From positions 1-64,000 of the forward strand of contig NZ_JAPFPY010000001.1 in assembly GCF_026240945.1 (NCBI RefSeq): a stretch of DNA of 64,000 nucleotides, read 5' to 3'. The notes under the pieces are model-generated. The model ran no database searches and was not told the origin of the DNA. It saw nothing but the letters and a program-made list of their open reading frames with translations. The position numbers and the translations under genes are program-made. Positions 7,169 through 15,703 of the stretch are shown here, piece by piece; the stretch's first letter is position 1; the number at the start of each line of letters is the position of its first letter. The DNA comes from Mycolicibacterium sp. J2. GTDB lineage: Bacteria > Actinomycetota > Actinomycetes > Mycobacteriales > Mycobacteriaceae.

Positions 7169-8899
7169 GTGGACGTAGTCCTCGGGGTCGCGGTCACCGG
7201 TCGGGTGGCGCGGCTGGCGATGATCGATTCCCCCGGCACCCAGGTGCTCGATCAGTACGCATTCGATCTGGACGATGACGCACTGGGCGAGCTCGCCGAG
7301 ACCATCATCGGCACCCATCGCGAGATCGCCGCCTCGGGTAACCGGCTGGCCGCGACGCGACTGTGCCTACCGGACGCCGCCGAGGCGCTGACGCTGCGTC
7401 AGACCGTGGTCGACGCCGGGGTGCCGAATGTCGACGTGGTCACCGAGGCCGAGGCGGCCGCTTCCCTGGCCCGCAGCCAGGGCATCGACGCGTCGCTGCT
7501 GTTGGCCGACGACGACACGGTGTCGCTGACGGTCGTCGGCGACAACCCGGCGCTGGCGTCGACCCTGGCATCGGTGCCCATCGGCGCCGCGGGGGCGGCC
7601 GTCGCGTGCGCGACGGTGCTGCAGCAGGCGCCGCCCGAGATCCGGGTGATGCTGACGGGCCAGCGCCTGGACTTGGATTCCATTGCCGCCGAACTTCGTT
7701 CGACGATGCCTGTGGAGATACCGGCCGACGCCGGTTACGCGATCGCCCGCGGCGCCGCGCACAGCGCCGACGGTTCGGGCGCCGCACCGGCCGGCGCGGC
7801 CACCCAACTCGCCCCGGTCGTGGACGCCACCGCCGCCGCGCCGGTGCTCGACGCGACGCAGGCCGCCCCGGTCGTGGATGCCACGCAGGCCGCACCCGTC
7901 AACGCGGCGAACACCGAACTGGCCCCACAGCTGGCGTATTCACAGGCCTCCGACGACGAACCGTGGTCCGGGTACGACGAGATGTCCGAGGCCGTCATCG
8001 CCGAGTTCGTCCCCGAGCAGGAAGACGAGGCGGGCGCCGATTTCACCGAGGCGATTCCGGCCCCGCCGCCGCGGTTGATCCTGATGGGCAGCGCGGTGGG
8101 CTTCCTGGTGGCCAGCTTCGCGACCTTGGCCGTCACGGTCGCCGTGAACATCCGGCCGGCGGCGGTGGTCAGCGCCCAACCCGCACCCGTGCAGTCCGAC
8201 ACCGTGCCCGGCCGGTATCTGCCGCCCGTCCCGCACGAGCCCGATCCGGTGGCGTTGCCGGTCGCCGTGCTCACCCCGCCACCGGCGGCACCCGCCGCCC
8301 CGTCGCGCTCCCGCAGCGTCAGCCCGCCGGCGGTGGCACCGGCACCGCAGGCGCCCGCCCCGGTGCAGGTTCCCCCGGCGGCACCACCCCCGCCCGCCGG
8401 TGCGCCGGCGGTCCCGATTCCCATTCCGCCGGTCATCGTGTTGCCGCCGCTGACACCGTGGACACCGCCGACGGTCACCATCACCACCACTCCGACCACG
8501 ACCACCCCGACCACCACCACGTCGACTCCGGCGACGACCACTCCCCCGACCACGACCACTCCGGCGACCACGACCACGTCGGCGCCCCCGACAACCACCA
8601 CAGCCAGCACGGCCACCACTACGGTGCCGCCCACCACGACGAGCGCGCCGCCGCCCGTCGAACCGGTCACCCCGGTGCAACCGGTGACCCCGGTCCAGCC
8701 GGTCAGTCCGGTGCAACCCGTGACGCCCGTCGCGCCGGTCGGACAGCCGCCGGTGGTCGAGGCGCCGCCTGTGACCAAGGCGCCATCGGCCGAATCGCCC
8801 TCCGGCGGGTCGTCGCGCAGTGGTTCGGGCGGCAATGGTTCGGAAGGCAGCCGACATTCCGAACAGGCGCCGGTGACGACGGTGTTGGAGAGTCCGTAG
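7169..8899 (+). CDS. Membrane-anchored protein with actin-like N-terminal fold and Pro/Thr-rich C terminus (DUF7159-like)
   Basis: A 576-residue protein. Residues 1-200 (MDVVLGVAVTGRVARLAMID onward) resemble a mycobacterial-specific domain, probably DUF7159, with alternating beta strands and repeated VVDATQAAP segments after it. A single membrane helix lies near 306-330 (LILMGSAVGFLVASFATLAVTV). The rest is proline-, threonine- and serine-rich, including a long TTTPTTTT tract and PVTPVQ repeats, consistent with a glycosylated stalk outside the membrane. GTG 7169 follows AAGGAG at 7156-7161. Function is unknown. The stalk composition differs strongly from its neighbours. Confidence 0.8.
   Translation: MDVVLGVAVTGRVARLAMIDSPGTQVLDQYAFDLDDDALGELAETIIGTHREIAASGNRLAATRLCLPDAAEALTLRQTVVDAGVPNVDVVTEAEAAASLARSQGIDASLLLADDDTVSLTVVGDNPALASTLASVPIGAAGAAVACATVLQQAPPEIRVMLTGQRLDLDSIAAELRSTMPVEIPADAGYAIARGAAHSADGSGAAPAGAATQLAPVVDATAAAPVLDATQAAPVVDATQAAPVNAANTELAPQLAYSQASDDEPWSGYDEMSEAVIAEFVPEQEDEAGADFTEAIPAPPPRLILMGSAVGFLVASFATLAVTVAVNIRPAAVVSAQPAPVQSDTVPGRYLPPVPHEPDPVALPVAVLTPPPAAPAAPSRSRSVSPPAVAPAPQAPAPVQVPPAAPPPPAGAPAVPIPIPPVIVLPPLTPWTPPTVTITTTPTTTTPTTTTSTPATTTPPTTTTPATTTTSAPPTTTTASTATTTVPPTTTSAPPPVEPVTPVQPVTPVQPVSPVQPVTPVAPVGQPPVVEAPPVTKAPSAESPSGGSSRSGSGGNGSEGSRHSEQAPVTTVLESP
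8480..8740 (+). repeat. Low-complexity Thr/Pro coding repeat with PVTPVQ units
   Basis: The first part encodes nearly pure Thr/Pro/Ser (ACC/ACG-rich). From about 8665 the protein has repeated PVTPVQ/PVSPVQ six-residue units encoded by near-identical 18-base segments. It is an internal feature of the stalk-like domain and not a separate gene. Confidence 0.7.
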
Positions 8900-9068
8900 C
8901 AAACGTCGCAGGGAGCGCGGTCCATCCCGAGCTGCCGAACTTTCCGCAGGTGAGATACATCACTTGACAACCGTGGAATCGCAGCTCAGGGATCCCGACT
9001 TATAGCAGGCAGTTGCCACCTCTACGCAGAAGCGATGGCGAAGCTGACCCAAGGACGGGGACCACCTC

Positions 9069-9839
9069 ATGAGTACATCTCTTCCAGCCCGCATCGCGAA
9101 ATCCACGGCATTCACCACCCTGGCCTTGGCCGCCATCGTGGTGGGCCTGTTCGCCGGCCCCGCCGCCACCGCGAGCGCCGCCGACGACTCCTGCGCCGCC
9201 GTCGAGGTGGTGTTCGCTCGTGGCACGTTCGAAGGGCCGGGCGTGGGCGCCACGGGCCAGGCCTTCGTCGACGCCCTGAACGCCCGGCTGCCGGGGAAGA
9301 CGGTCGACGTGTACGGGGTGGACTACCCGGCATCGCTGGACTTCGGGCGCGCGGTCGACGGTGTCGCCGATGCCGCCAACCGGATCCAGACGATCGCGGC
9401 CCAGTGCCCGTCGACCAAGATCGTGCTGGGCGGCTACTCGCAGGGTGCGGCCGTCGCCGGCTACACCACCAGCAGCACGGTGCCCGCCGGGGTGGCGCTG
9501 CCCGCCGGGTTGTCCGGCCCGATGCCGGCCTCAGTGGCCTCTCACGTCGCTGCGGTGGCCCTGTTCGGCACCCCGGACAACTGGTTCCTGAGCCTGGCCG
9601 ATCGCAGCGCTCCCTCGATCACCGTCGGTGATCTGTACGCCGGCAAGACCATCCAGCTGTGCGCCACCGGCGACCCGGTGTGCTACCCGGGTGGCTTGGA
9701 CCGCTCCGCGCACAGCTCGTACAAGTTCAACGGGATGGCCGATCAGGCAGCCGATTTCGTGGTCGGCCGGCTGGGTGCGCCCGCCGCCCCGGCCGCGACC
9801 GTGGTGCAGGCCGCCGCCGAGGTACAGCCCGGCAACTGA
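9069..9839 (+). CDS. Secreted cutinase-family esterase
   Basis: A 256-residue exported hydrolase. A signal peptide with hydrophobic core ALAAIVVGLFAGPAATASA (about 18-37) precedes the cutinase fold. The catalytic triad is visible: Ser124 in GGYSQGA, Asp202 in CATGDPVC and His215 in SAHSSYK. Cysteines flanking the core fit the family disulfides. Mycobacterial cutinase-like proteins hydrolyse lipids, mostly esters and phospholipids, outside the cell; the substrate here cannot be read from sequence. The final 20 Ala/Pro/Val residues form a flexible tail. Transcription should end at the strong hairpin just downstream. Confidence 0.93.
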   Translation: MSTSLPARIAKSTAFTTLALAAIVVGLFAGPAATASAADDSCAAVEVVFARGTFEGPGVGATGQAFVDALNARLPGKTVDVYGVDYPASLDFGRAVDGVADAANRIQTIAAQCPSTKIVLGGYSQGAAVAGYTTSSTVPAGVALPAGLSGPMPASVASHVAAVALFGTPDNWFLSLADRSAPSITVGDLYAGKTIQLCATGDPVCYPGGLDRSAHSSYKFNGMADQAADFVVGRLGAPAAPAATVVQAAAEVQPGN

Positions 9840-9853
9840 ACCCCTTCGAACCG

Positions 9854-9892
9854 ACGGCCGGAAGCCAGTCCTGCGGGATGGCTTCCGGCCGT
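9854..9892. terminator. Bidirectional hairpin terminator
   Basis: A perfect 14-bp stem (9854-9867 with 9879-9892) with an 11-base loop sits between the convergent cutinase and PE-PPE-domain genes, three bases from the latter's stop codon. Confidence 0.8.
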
Positions 9893-9894
9893 TG

Positions 9895-11463
9895 TCATTT
9901 CGCCGACTGATCGGCGGCACCGCTGTCGCCGGTGTCGGAACCGGCCTTATCGCCGTCGCCCGCCGCCGGGGTTGCCTTGTCGGACGCGGTGGGTGACGCC
10001 ACCGGCGCGGTGGTGGACACATCCTTGGGCGCATGGCCCGCTGGTTTGCGCGCCGTCGCCGTCTTCCGCGGGTGCACCGGCGGCTTGGTGTCGGAGTCGG
10101 TGTTGGTGTTGGTGTTGGTGTTGGTGTCGGCGATCGTCGACGCCGCGGGCGCAGGCGAGGCGGCCTTGACGTCGGCGGACGGGTCGGGCTCGGGAACGCC
10201 GTCCGTCGGTGCCGTGGGATCGACGGACTTGTCGTAGGACTTGTCCTCCGTCGAAGGCGGCTGCGGCTGATCCACCGTGAGGGAATCGGCGGTGACGGTA
10301 CCAGCCGCGAGCTGGGGGCCGCTTGTTTGCGCGGTGGCAAGCCGTGCGGTCGAGGTCGGGCTCCCATTGAGTTCCCGGTCCCGGGCCTCCATGGCGTCGA
10401 TGATTTCCGAGGTCGTCGTGGGCGCCGTCGTGTCGGGTGGTGTGCTCGGTTCCGGGTCCGGATCGATCCCGGCCAGGCGCTGACCCGCCCGCGCAAACCC
10501 GGCGGCGATCGCGCTGAGGTACTGGATCGTCTTCTGCGGGGTGGGCAGGAAGCCCACCTTCCCGCTCTCGTACATGCCGGTGCTCTCGACGATCGGCTGC
10601 ATGATGTCCTGCAGCGCCTGGATGATCCTGGTCGGCACGCCGAGCAGTTTGAGCGGCATGAGCAGCGGCATCACCGGGCTGTTCACCCGGACGGTGACGA
10701 CGTTGCCCTCGACGGTGGTGACGTTGCGCGGATCGTCGAAGTCGAAGCTGTCGAGCCGCGAGTGTTCGAACAGGAATCCGGCCGCGATCTGCAGCCAGCT
10801 CACCGGGTTCCACAGGTACTTCGGGAAATAGGCGATCGGATCGTATTCGCGGTTGACCCGCAGGTACGTTCCGTCGGGCAGGGGCACGGCGCCGCCGGGG
10901 ACGTCGGATCCGAACGTCGAGTCCTGCGAGCTGTACCGGTCGAAGAGTCCGGTGCCCGGGGTGTTCGAATCACCGTAGAACACCGCGAAAACGCTCGACA
11001 TGTCATAACCGGTGGCCGCCACGCGGTTCAGCGCCTCGGCGGCAACCCGCCCGCCGAATGAGCCGGTGTCGATTCCGCTGACCGTGGTCGAAGGGTCTCG
11101 AGCCAAGAGCAGTTCGGTGAGCCAGCTGGCGCCGGAGTCCAGTGACGCCGCGGTGACGTCGCCCGGATAACGAGTCCGATCGGTGAGCAGGGTGACGTCT
11201 TGAATGCGTTGCCAAACGCCGCCATCCTGCTCGGCCAGCGCCCCCGGCGGGAAGTTGACCCCGGCACCCGGCACCGCGAACAGGGCCAGTGCGGCCAGGT
11301 CGACAGCGTCGGCCGAGACCGCTCGGTGCGGCTGATGAACCGCATACGGCATCTGCTGGACCACCGGCTGATCGGTCGCGGTCACGAGCAGTGCGGCCGT
11401 CGCGGGGACAACCAGAATCCTGATCGCGCGGTTGTTCTTCCTGACCCGGTGACGTGCCGTCAC
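9895..11463 (-). CDS. Exported PE-PPE-domain protein with disordered C-terminal tail
   Basis: A 522-residue protein. A basic N terminus and hydrophobic stretch (IRILVVPATAALLVTA) suggest export. Residues 45-340 resemble the PE-PPE domain (pfam08237 alpha/beta fold): VNREYDPIAYFPKYLWNPVSWLQ, then FDDPRNVTTV. I do not see the usual GxSxG nucleophile motif (the matching place reads GIDTGSFGG), so hydrolase activity is doubtful. Residues 345-522 are disordered, rich in Thr, Pro, Ala and Asp, with an NTNTNTNT tract. The GTG start at 11463 follows a strong AAGGAGG. It lacks PE or PPE N-terminal domains, as in the Chp-type proteins. Confidence 0.82.
   Translation of the reverse strand: MTARHRVRKNNRAIRILVVPATAALLVTATDQPVVQQMPYAVHQPHRAVSADAVDLAALALFAVPGAGVNFPPGALAEQDGGVWQRIQDVTLLTDRTRYPGDVTAASLDSGASWLTELLLARDPSTTVSGIDTGSFGGRVAAEALNRVAATGYDMSSVFAVFYGDSNTPGTGLFDRYSSQDSTFGSDVPGGAVPLPDGTYLRVNREYDPIAYFPKYLWNPVSWLQIAAGFLFEHSRLDSFDFDDPRNVTTVEGNVVTVRVNSPVMPLLMPLKLLGVPTRIIQALQDIMQPIVESTGMYESGKVGFLPTPQKTIQYLSAIAAGFARAGQRLAGIDPDPEPSTPPDTTAPTTTSEIIDAMEARDRELNGSPTSTARLATAQTSGPQLAAGTVTADSLTVDQPQPPSTEDKSYDKSVDPTAPTDGVPEPDPSADVKAASPAPAASTIADTNTNTNTNTDSDTKPPVHPRKTATARKPAGHAPKDVSTTAPVASPTASDKATPAAGDGDKAGSDTGDSGAADQSAK
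10099..10126. repeat. Hexanucleotide microsatellite inside the PE-PPE-domain gene
   Basis: About four and a half copies of GGTGTT encode the alternating Asn-Thr run on the minus strand. Because the unit is six bases, gain or loss would keep the frame. Confidence 0.75.
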
Positions 11464-11475
11464 GGCGCCTCCTTG

Positions 11476-12380
11476 TGCGGGGATCTCACGGAATCGGATG
11501 ACGGGCAGGACAGCCGTCCTCCATTTTCGGCGACCCTACAACATCGGCGATGGCGCCGCATAGTGATGCTTGCGATCGAAAGATGTTTGGCGGCAACAGT
11601 TATCGCCGGCTCGATGGACGTAAGGCCGTCGGCAAACGCAGCTCGCCACACGGCGTCACAGCACCGACCCGTCACGGGCATCGAGCCCGGGCACCCCCCT
11701 GCGGGCGACAGCCAATCCCACTGAGCCCGCAGCTAATATCGCCGGACGGCGGGTCGGGCAGCAAAGCCGATGGCCCCGTACGGCCACCCGGCCACGACGC
11801 CGGTCATACTCAGCGCCACAACGGCTCTCGCTGCGCACGCAACAGATGTTCGACTCATGCAAACCCGCGTGACGCGGGACCGGCAACCCGTCGCCTCCAG
11901 CACCGATCATCCGAGCTGCCGCAAGGATCCCTGCTCAGCACCCCGACGAGCCGATTTCTGGCGAATCGAGAACGTCCGGACGATGGCCGAATATCGGCCT
12001 GCATCCGTCTTAGCTGAGCATTCCAGCAAATACCACGGATTGAATTTAGACCTCCCCCGGCACCACGCCCAAATTCCCCGGGTCGCCCGGCGCGGTCCAG
12101 AAGACATCCAAAGATGGCCCTCATCAACAACTTTCATCCAACGTATCGGCTCGCATGCCTGCCACTCATGCGCAACCTCGCTGTAACGCAACCGGACGAC
12201 TCCCGGAGTCCGCCGAATGCCACCGCTTCCCCACCGGCTACCCCATACTCAGCACCCCAGGCGGCGAGCCGGTCGCCCCCGACGCGACCACCGACCCAGT
12301 CGGATAGCCAGTGGCCCAGCACGCCCGGCAAACCCGCACGGGCGGCGCCCACCGCGCTCAACACCCGGACGGTGCCCCAA
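11476..12380. other. About 900 bases with no convincing gene
   Basis: Reading frames exist on both strands (for example 11550-12017 plus and 11907-12191 minus), but their products are rich in Arg, Pro, His and Cys, lack recognisable domains, overlap one another and have no ribosome-binding sites. Base composition is less GC-rich and less codon-biased than in flanking genes. A minus-strand frame from about 12362 down to 12134 is the least implausible, but I would not call it. The region separates the PE-PPE-domain gene from the copper genes. Confidence 0.5.
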
Positions 12381-12399
12381 CTACGTACTTGATACGTAG
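12381..12399. promoter_or_regulatory. Inverted repeat CTACGTA-N5-TACGTAG upstream of the copper genes
   Basis: A perfect 7-bp dyad with a five-base spacer lies 37 bases before the first copper palindrome. The string ACTACGTA(C/T)TTGAT recurs at 15599, before the NlpC/P60 gene. It looks like a repressor site. Which protein binds is unknown; the BlaI-type regulator at 17442 is a candidate only by proximity. Confidence 0.5.
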
Positions 12400-12435
12400 A
12401 GTGTGACGCGTTCGGATGGAGCGGGCCCTTTACCG

Positions 12436-12481
12436 ATACCCCACCCGGGTATATGGTGATCATGGGTACCCCCGAGGGGTA
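12436..12481. promoter_or_regulatory. Tandem copper-type operators before copZ
   Basis: Two palindromes lie just upstream of the chaperone start: ATACCC-N5-GGGTAT at 12436-12452 and TACCCC-CGA-GGGGTA at 12467-12481. Both have the TACCC/GGGTA arms known from mycobacterial CsoR and RicR operators, where Cu(I) releases the repressor. The second ends about five bases before the AAAGGAG ribosome-binding site, so a bound repressor would block transcription. No csoR-like gene is present in the window, so the repressor must act from elsewhere. Confidence 0.75.
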
Positions 12482-12499
12482 TCGAGAAAGGAGCCTCAC

Positions 12500-12712
12500 A
12501 TGGTCACGAGCGAATACCACATCACCGGAATGTCGTGTGGTCACTGCGAAGCGTCGGTCCGCGACGAGGTGGGCCGGCTTGCCGGCGTGCAGAACGTCGA
12601 GATCAGCGCCAAAACCGGCAAGCTGACCGTGTCCGCCCGCACCGAGATCGACGACGCGGAAGTTCTGGCGGCGGTGGACGAGGCCGGCTATTCGGCGGTG
12701 CGGGTGCCATGA
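12500..12712 (+). CDS. CopZ-like heavy-metal-associated copper chaperone
   Basis: A 70-residue single HMA domain with the metal-binding motif GMSCGHC at residues 10-16, the typical beta-alpha-beta pattern (VRDEVGRLAGVQNVEIS) and the C-terminal EAGYSA loop. Such proteins carry Cu(I) in the cytoplasm and deliver it to P1B ATPases. ATG 12500 follows AAAGGAG at 12487-12493. The CPH-type ATPase starts 22 bases downstream, so the two form one transcription unit under the tandem copper operators. The small Cys-containing HMA unit is intact. Confidence 0.95.
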   Translation: MVTSEYHITGMSCGHCEASVRDEVGRLAGVQNVEISAKTGKLTVSARTEIDDAEVLAAVDEAGYSAVRVP

Positions 12713-12734
12713 GCACGTCGATCGAGGTGTGACC

Positions 12735-14816
12735 ATGGCCCATTCCCACGATGGCCACCACGCCGTCGACACCGACCACCACCCGCAATCCACATCGGGT
12801 GCTCATGCCGGCCACGGCGGTCATGCCGGACACGGCGGCGATCACGTCGCGCAATTCCGAAAGTTGTTCTGGGTCAACCTGGCCATCGCCATCCCCGTCG
12901 TGGCTTTTTCCACGATGTTCGCGATGCTCGTCGGATATCAGGTGCCGGACTTCCCCGGCGCCCGCTGGGTCGCCCCGGTGCTGGGCACGGTCATGTATGC
13001 CGTCGGCGGGCGCCCCTTTCTGACCGGCGCGATCAGCGAAATTCGTTCTCGCACACCGGGGATGATGCTGCTCATCGGGCTGGCGATCACGGTCGCTTTC
13101 GTGGCGTCGTGGGGTGCCAGTCTGGGCCTGTTGCACCCTGAACTGGAGTTCTGGTGGGAATTGGCGCTGCTCATCGCGATCATGCTGCTGGGGCATTGGA
13201 TCGAGATGCGCTCGCTGGCCCAGACGACGTCCGCGCTGGACTCGCTGGCCGCACTGCTGCCCGACGAAGCCGAGAAGATCGATGGCGCCAGCACGGTCAC
13301 CGTGGCCGTCTCCGAGCTGCAGGTGGGTGACGTCGTCATAGTCCGACCCGGCGGCAGCGTGCCTGCCGACGGCGTGATCGTCGACGGCCGTGCCGACATG
13401 GACGAGTCGATGGTGACCGGGGAATCACGGCCGGTATCCAAGGAAACCGGTGACGACGTGACCGCAGGAACGGTCGCGACCGATTCCGGTTTGCGGGTCC
13501 GGATAACGGCCACCGGCGACGACACCACCCTTGCCGGTATTCAGCGGCTGGTGACCGAGGCACAGAACTCCTCGTCACGCGCCCAGCGCCTGGCCGACCG
13601 CGCGGCGGGCTGGCTGTTCTGGTTCGCCCTGGCCACAGCCGCCGTCACGGCCATGGTGTGGACGCTCGGCGGCCATCCCGATGCCGCGGTCGTGCGGGCC
13701 ATCACCGTGTTGGTGATCGCGTGCCCGCATGCCTTGGGTCTGGCGATCCCGCTGGTGGTTTCGATCGCGACCGAGCGGGCGGCCCGCGGCGGTGTGCTGA
13801 TCAAGGATCGACTCGCGCTGGAGAGCATGCGCACGGTCGACACCGTGTTGTTCGACAAGACCGGCACGCTCACCAAGGGCGAGCCGACCGTGACGGCGGT
13901 CGAACCCGTCGGCGACGGAGACGGTGATGCGGTGCTCGCGGCGGCGGCCGCCGCCGAATCGGACAGCGAACATCCGCTGGCGCGTGCCATCGTGCGCGCC
14001 GCGCAGGAACGCGGCCTGACAATCCCCCGCCCGAGCGGCTTCACGTCCTCACCGGCGGTCGGAGTCACCGCGACCGTGGACGGCCACGAGGTGCGAGTGG
14101 GCGGCCCACGGCTGCTCGCGGAGGTCGGAGCCGACGAAGTCGGTGCCGCCGCTGCGTGGCGTACCGAGGGAGCAATCATCCTGCACGTCGTGCGCGACGG
14201 CGGTGTCATCGGCGGCCTCCGGCTGGCCGACGAGGTGCGGCCCGAGTCCCGCCAAACCGTCGAGGCCCTGCACAAGCTGGGCGTCGAGGTCGTGATGATC
14301 ACCGGGGACGCCGAGGCGGTAGCCCACGCGGTCGGAACGGAGTTGCAGATCGACCGGGTGTTCGCCGGTGTGCGACCCGAAGACAAGGCGGCGAAGGTCG
14401 CCAGTCTGCAGCATGAGGGCAAGAAGGTGGCCATGGTGGGTGACGGCGTCAACGACGCACCGGCACTGGCCCAAGCCGACGTCGGCATCGCCATCGGTGC
14501 CGGAACGGACGTCGCGATCGCCTCGGCCGGGGTCATCCTGGCCAGCTCGGACCCGCGGTCGGTGCTATCGGTGATCGAGCTTTCCCGTGCCAGCTACCGG
14601 AAGATGAAGCAGAACCTGTGGTGGGGTGCCGGTTACAACCTGATCTCGGTGCCGCTGGCCGCCGGCGTCCTGGCTCCGATCGGATTCGTGCTGCCCATGT
14701 CGGTCGGGGCCATCCTGATGTCGTTGTCCACGGTCGTGGTCGCGCTCAACGCCCAGTTGTTGCGTCGCATCGACCTGAGCCCGGAGGCCAGCACCCGCGT
14801 GATCCTCGACCGCTGA
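12735..14816 (+). CDS. copB: Copper-translocating P-type ATPase, CopB type (CPH motif)
   Basis: A 693-residue P1B ATPase. The first 37 residues are histidine-rich (HSHDGHH, HAGHGGHAGHGG), typical of CopB rather than CopA. Eight helices are expected, with the ion-path motif CPH at 330-332 instead of CPC. The phosphorylation site DKTGT starts at Asp374, the phosphatase motif is MVTGES, and the hinge is GDGVNDAPALAQAD. CPH pumps (P1B-3) export Cu(I)/Cu(II) or Ag(I). I chose ATG 12735 (MAHSHDGHH) over GTG 12729 because GAGGTG precedes it. It is cotranscribed with the chaperone gene. Confidence 0.94.
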   Translation: MAHSHDGHHAVDTDHHPQSTSGAHAGHGGHAGHGGDHVAQFRKLFWVNLAIAIPVVAFSTMFAMLVGYQVPDFPGARWVAPVLGTVMYAVGGRPFLTGAISEIRSRTPGMMLLIGLAITVAFVASWGASLGLLHPELEFWWELALLIAIMLLGHWIEMRSLAQTTSALDSLAALLPDEAEKIDGASTVTVAVSELQVGDVVIVRPGGSVPADGVIVDGRADMDESMVTGESRPVSKETGDDVTAGTVATDSGLRVRITATGDDTTLAGIQRLVTEAQNSSSRAQRLADRAAGWLFWFALATAAVTAMVWTLGGHPDAAVVRAITVLVIACPHALGLAIPLVVSIATERAARGGVLIKDRLALESMRTVDTVLFDKTGTLTKGEPTVTAVEPVGDGDGDAVLAAAAAAESDSEHPLARAIVRAAQERGLTIPRPSGFTSSPAVGVTATVDGHEVRVGGPRLLAEVGADEVGAAAAWRTEGAIILHVVRDGGVIGGLRLADEVRPESRQTVEALHKLGVEVVMITGDAEAVAHAVGTELQIDRVFAGVRPEDKAAKVASLQHEGKKVAMVGDGVNDAPALAQADVGIAIGAGTDVAIASAGVILASSDPRSVLSVIELSRASYRKMKQNLWWGAGYNLISVPLAAGVLAPIGFVLPMSVGAILMSLSTVVVALNAQLLRRIDLSPEASTRVILDR

Positions 14817-14860
14817 GCGAGGTTGCGGCCAGTCGGGCACGCAGTGGTCGTTCGATCGTG

Positions 14861-15295
14861 TCAATGCCCGTGGTCGAGCAGGACGAGCGTGTCCACCGTG
14901 CTGCCGTCGACGCGATAGGCCCGGCATTCGAAGGGCCCGCGAATCGTGGTGCCGGCCTCGGTGACCGTCTCCACCACGCCCGTCACCGCCCACACCGTGA
15001 TCCGGGAATGTTCGACACCTTTGAGCGGTTCGTCGAGCATGAGCGGGAAGAGGTCCTTGACGTCGGGATCCAGTGCGTCCGAGACGGCGTTGTCGATCGA
15101 GATCGACGGCTTCGACGAGGCGGGCAACCTCGCGCGCACATCGGTCACGCACCGGTCCCGCGCCGCCTTGGCATCCGCCTGCGCTTCCGATGGCGCGGTG
15201 CGGGTCAGCACGCCGACCAGTACGGCGACGAGTGCCGCGGTCGACGCGACCGCGGCACCGATCCACCACAACCGGCGACCTCGGGTACCGCGCAC
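14861..15295 (-). CDS. Single-pass exported protein, function unknown
   Basis: A 144-residue protein with a short basic start (VRGTRGRR), one membrane helix (LWWIGAAVASTAALVAVLVGVLT, about 9-31) and a soluble extracytoplasmic domain of alternating strands (ARDRCVTDVRARL, HSRITVWAVTGVVETV, TIRGPFECRAYRVDG). Two cysteines may form a disulfide. GTG 15295 follows AAAGGAGG, a strong site, so the longer upstream frame is rejected. The tail is DHGH. It converges on the ATPase gene. I do not recognise the family. Confidence 0.75.
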   Translation of the reverse strand: MRGTRGRRLWWIGAAVASTAALVAVLVGVLTRTAPSEAQADAKAARDRCVTDVRARLPASSKPSISIDNAVSDALDPDVKDLFPLMLDEPLKGVEHSRITVWAVTGVVETVTEAGTTIRGPFECRAYRVDGSTVDTLVLLDHGH

Positions 15296-15703
15296 CGGCC
15301 TCCTTTCCGACGTTGTTCTACTGTCAGAAATAGTACTTCTACAAATAGGAGATCTAGCAGCAACGAGAAGCGTTCCCGTGGAGCGCCATTCACGCATACG
15401 GGCAAATACTGAACTGTTACGTAGATAGGCCCGGTCATCCACACCGGTTTCGGACCTCCGGCCAATCGCCCCCAGGGTCACACACGGTGCATCGACGTTG
15501 AGTCACGAACTCCGACAACGAATTACACACGTGATATTTGCTGGGCATGTTACCAATGTTGCCAATGTGGTGTAGCGTGACTCTTGTTGTACGGCGTGAC
15601 TACGTATTTGATCGAAACGTAGTGCGATGGAGTGGGATCGCTGTCCGCAAGCACCGCAACGATGTGTGGCGGCCCTGTGCGACCACCAAAAGGGGATCGT
15701 GAC
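15296..15703. promoter_or_regulatory. AT-rich divergent promoter region with CTACGT dyad
   Basis: This 408-base region between divergent genes is clearly AT-richer than its surroundings. At 15600-15622 it has CTACGT and ACGTAG arms separated by 11 bases, sharing ACTACGTA(C/T)TTGAT with the dyad at 12381. Near the minus-strand gene, TACT-N9-AGTA occurs at about 15319-15335, and GTTACGTAG lies at 15416-15424. A direct repeat CCAATGT occurs near 15553. I see no riboswitch-like fold. Confidence 0.45.

Noticed and set aside
8480..8640. Repeated ACC/ACG-rich stretch resembling a CRISPR-like or satellite array
   Set aside because: It is an in-frame Thr/Pro-coding tract without constant repeats and spacers. 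No CRISPR array was seen anywhere in the window.
8961..9006. TTGACA at 8964 as a -35 box for the cutinase gene
   Set aside because: The only TATA-like sequence is about 31 bases further on, too far for a -10 box.
12134..12793. A minus-strand frame across copZ and its upstream region
   Set aside because: Its first half is the antisense of copZ and the copper operators. The second half looks slightly more protein-like but has no ribosome-binding site or family.
15460..15703. A c-di-AMP (ydaO-type) riboswitch before the NlpC/P60 gene
   Set aside because: Such switches often precede wall hydrolases in actinobacteria, but the conserved paired elements are not visible here.
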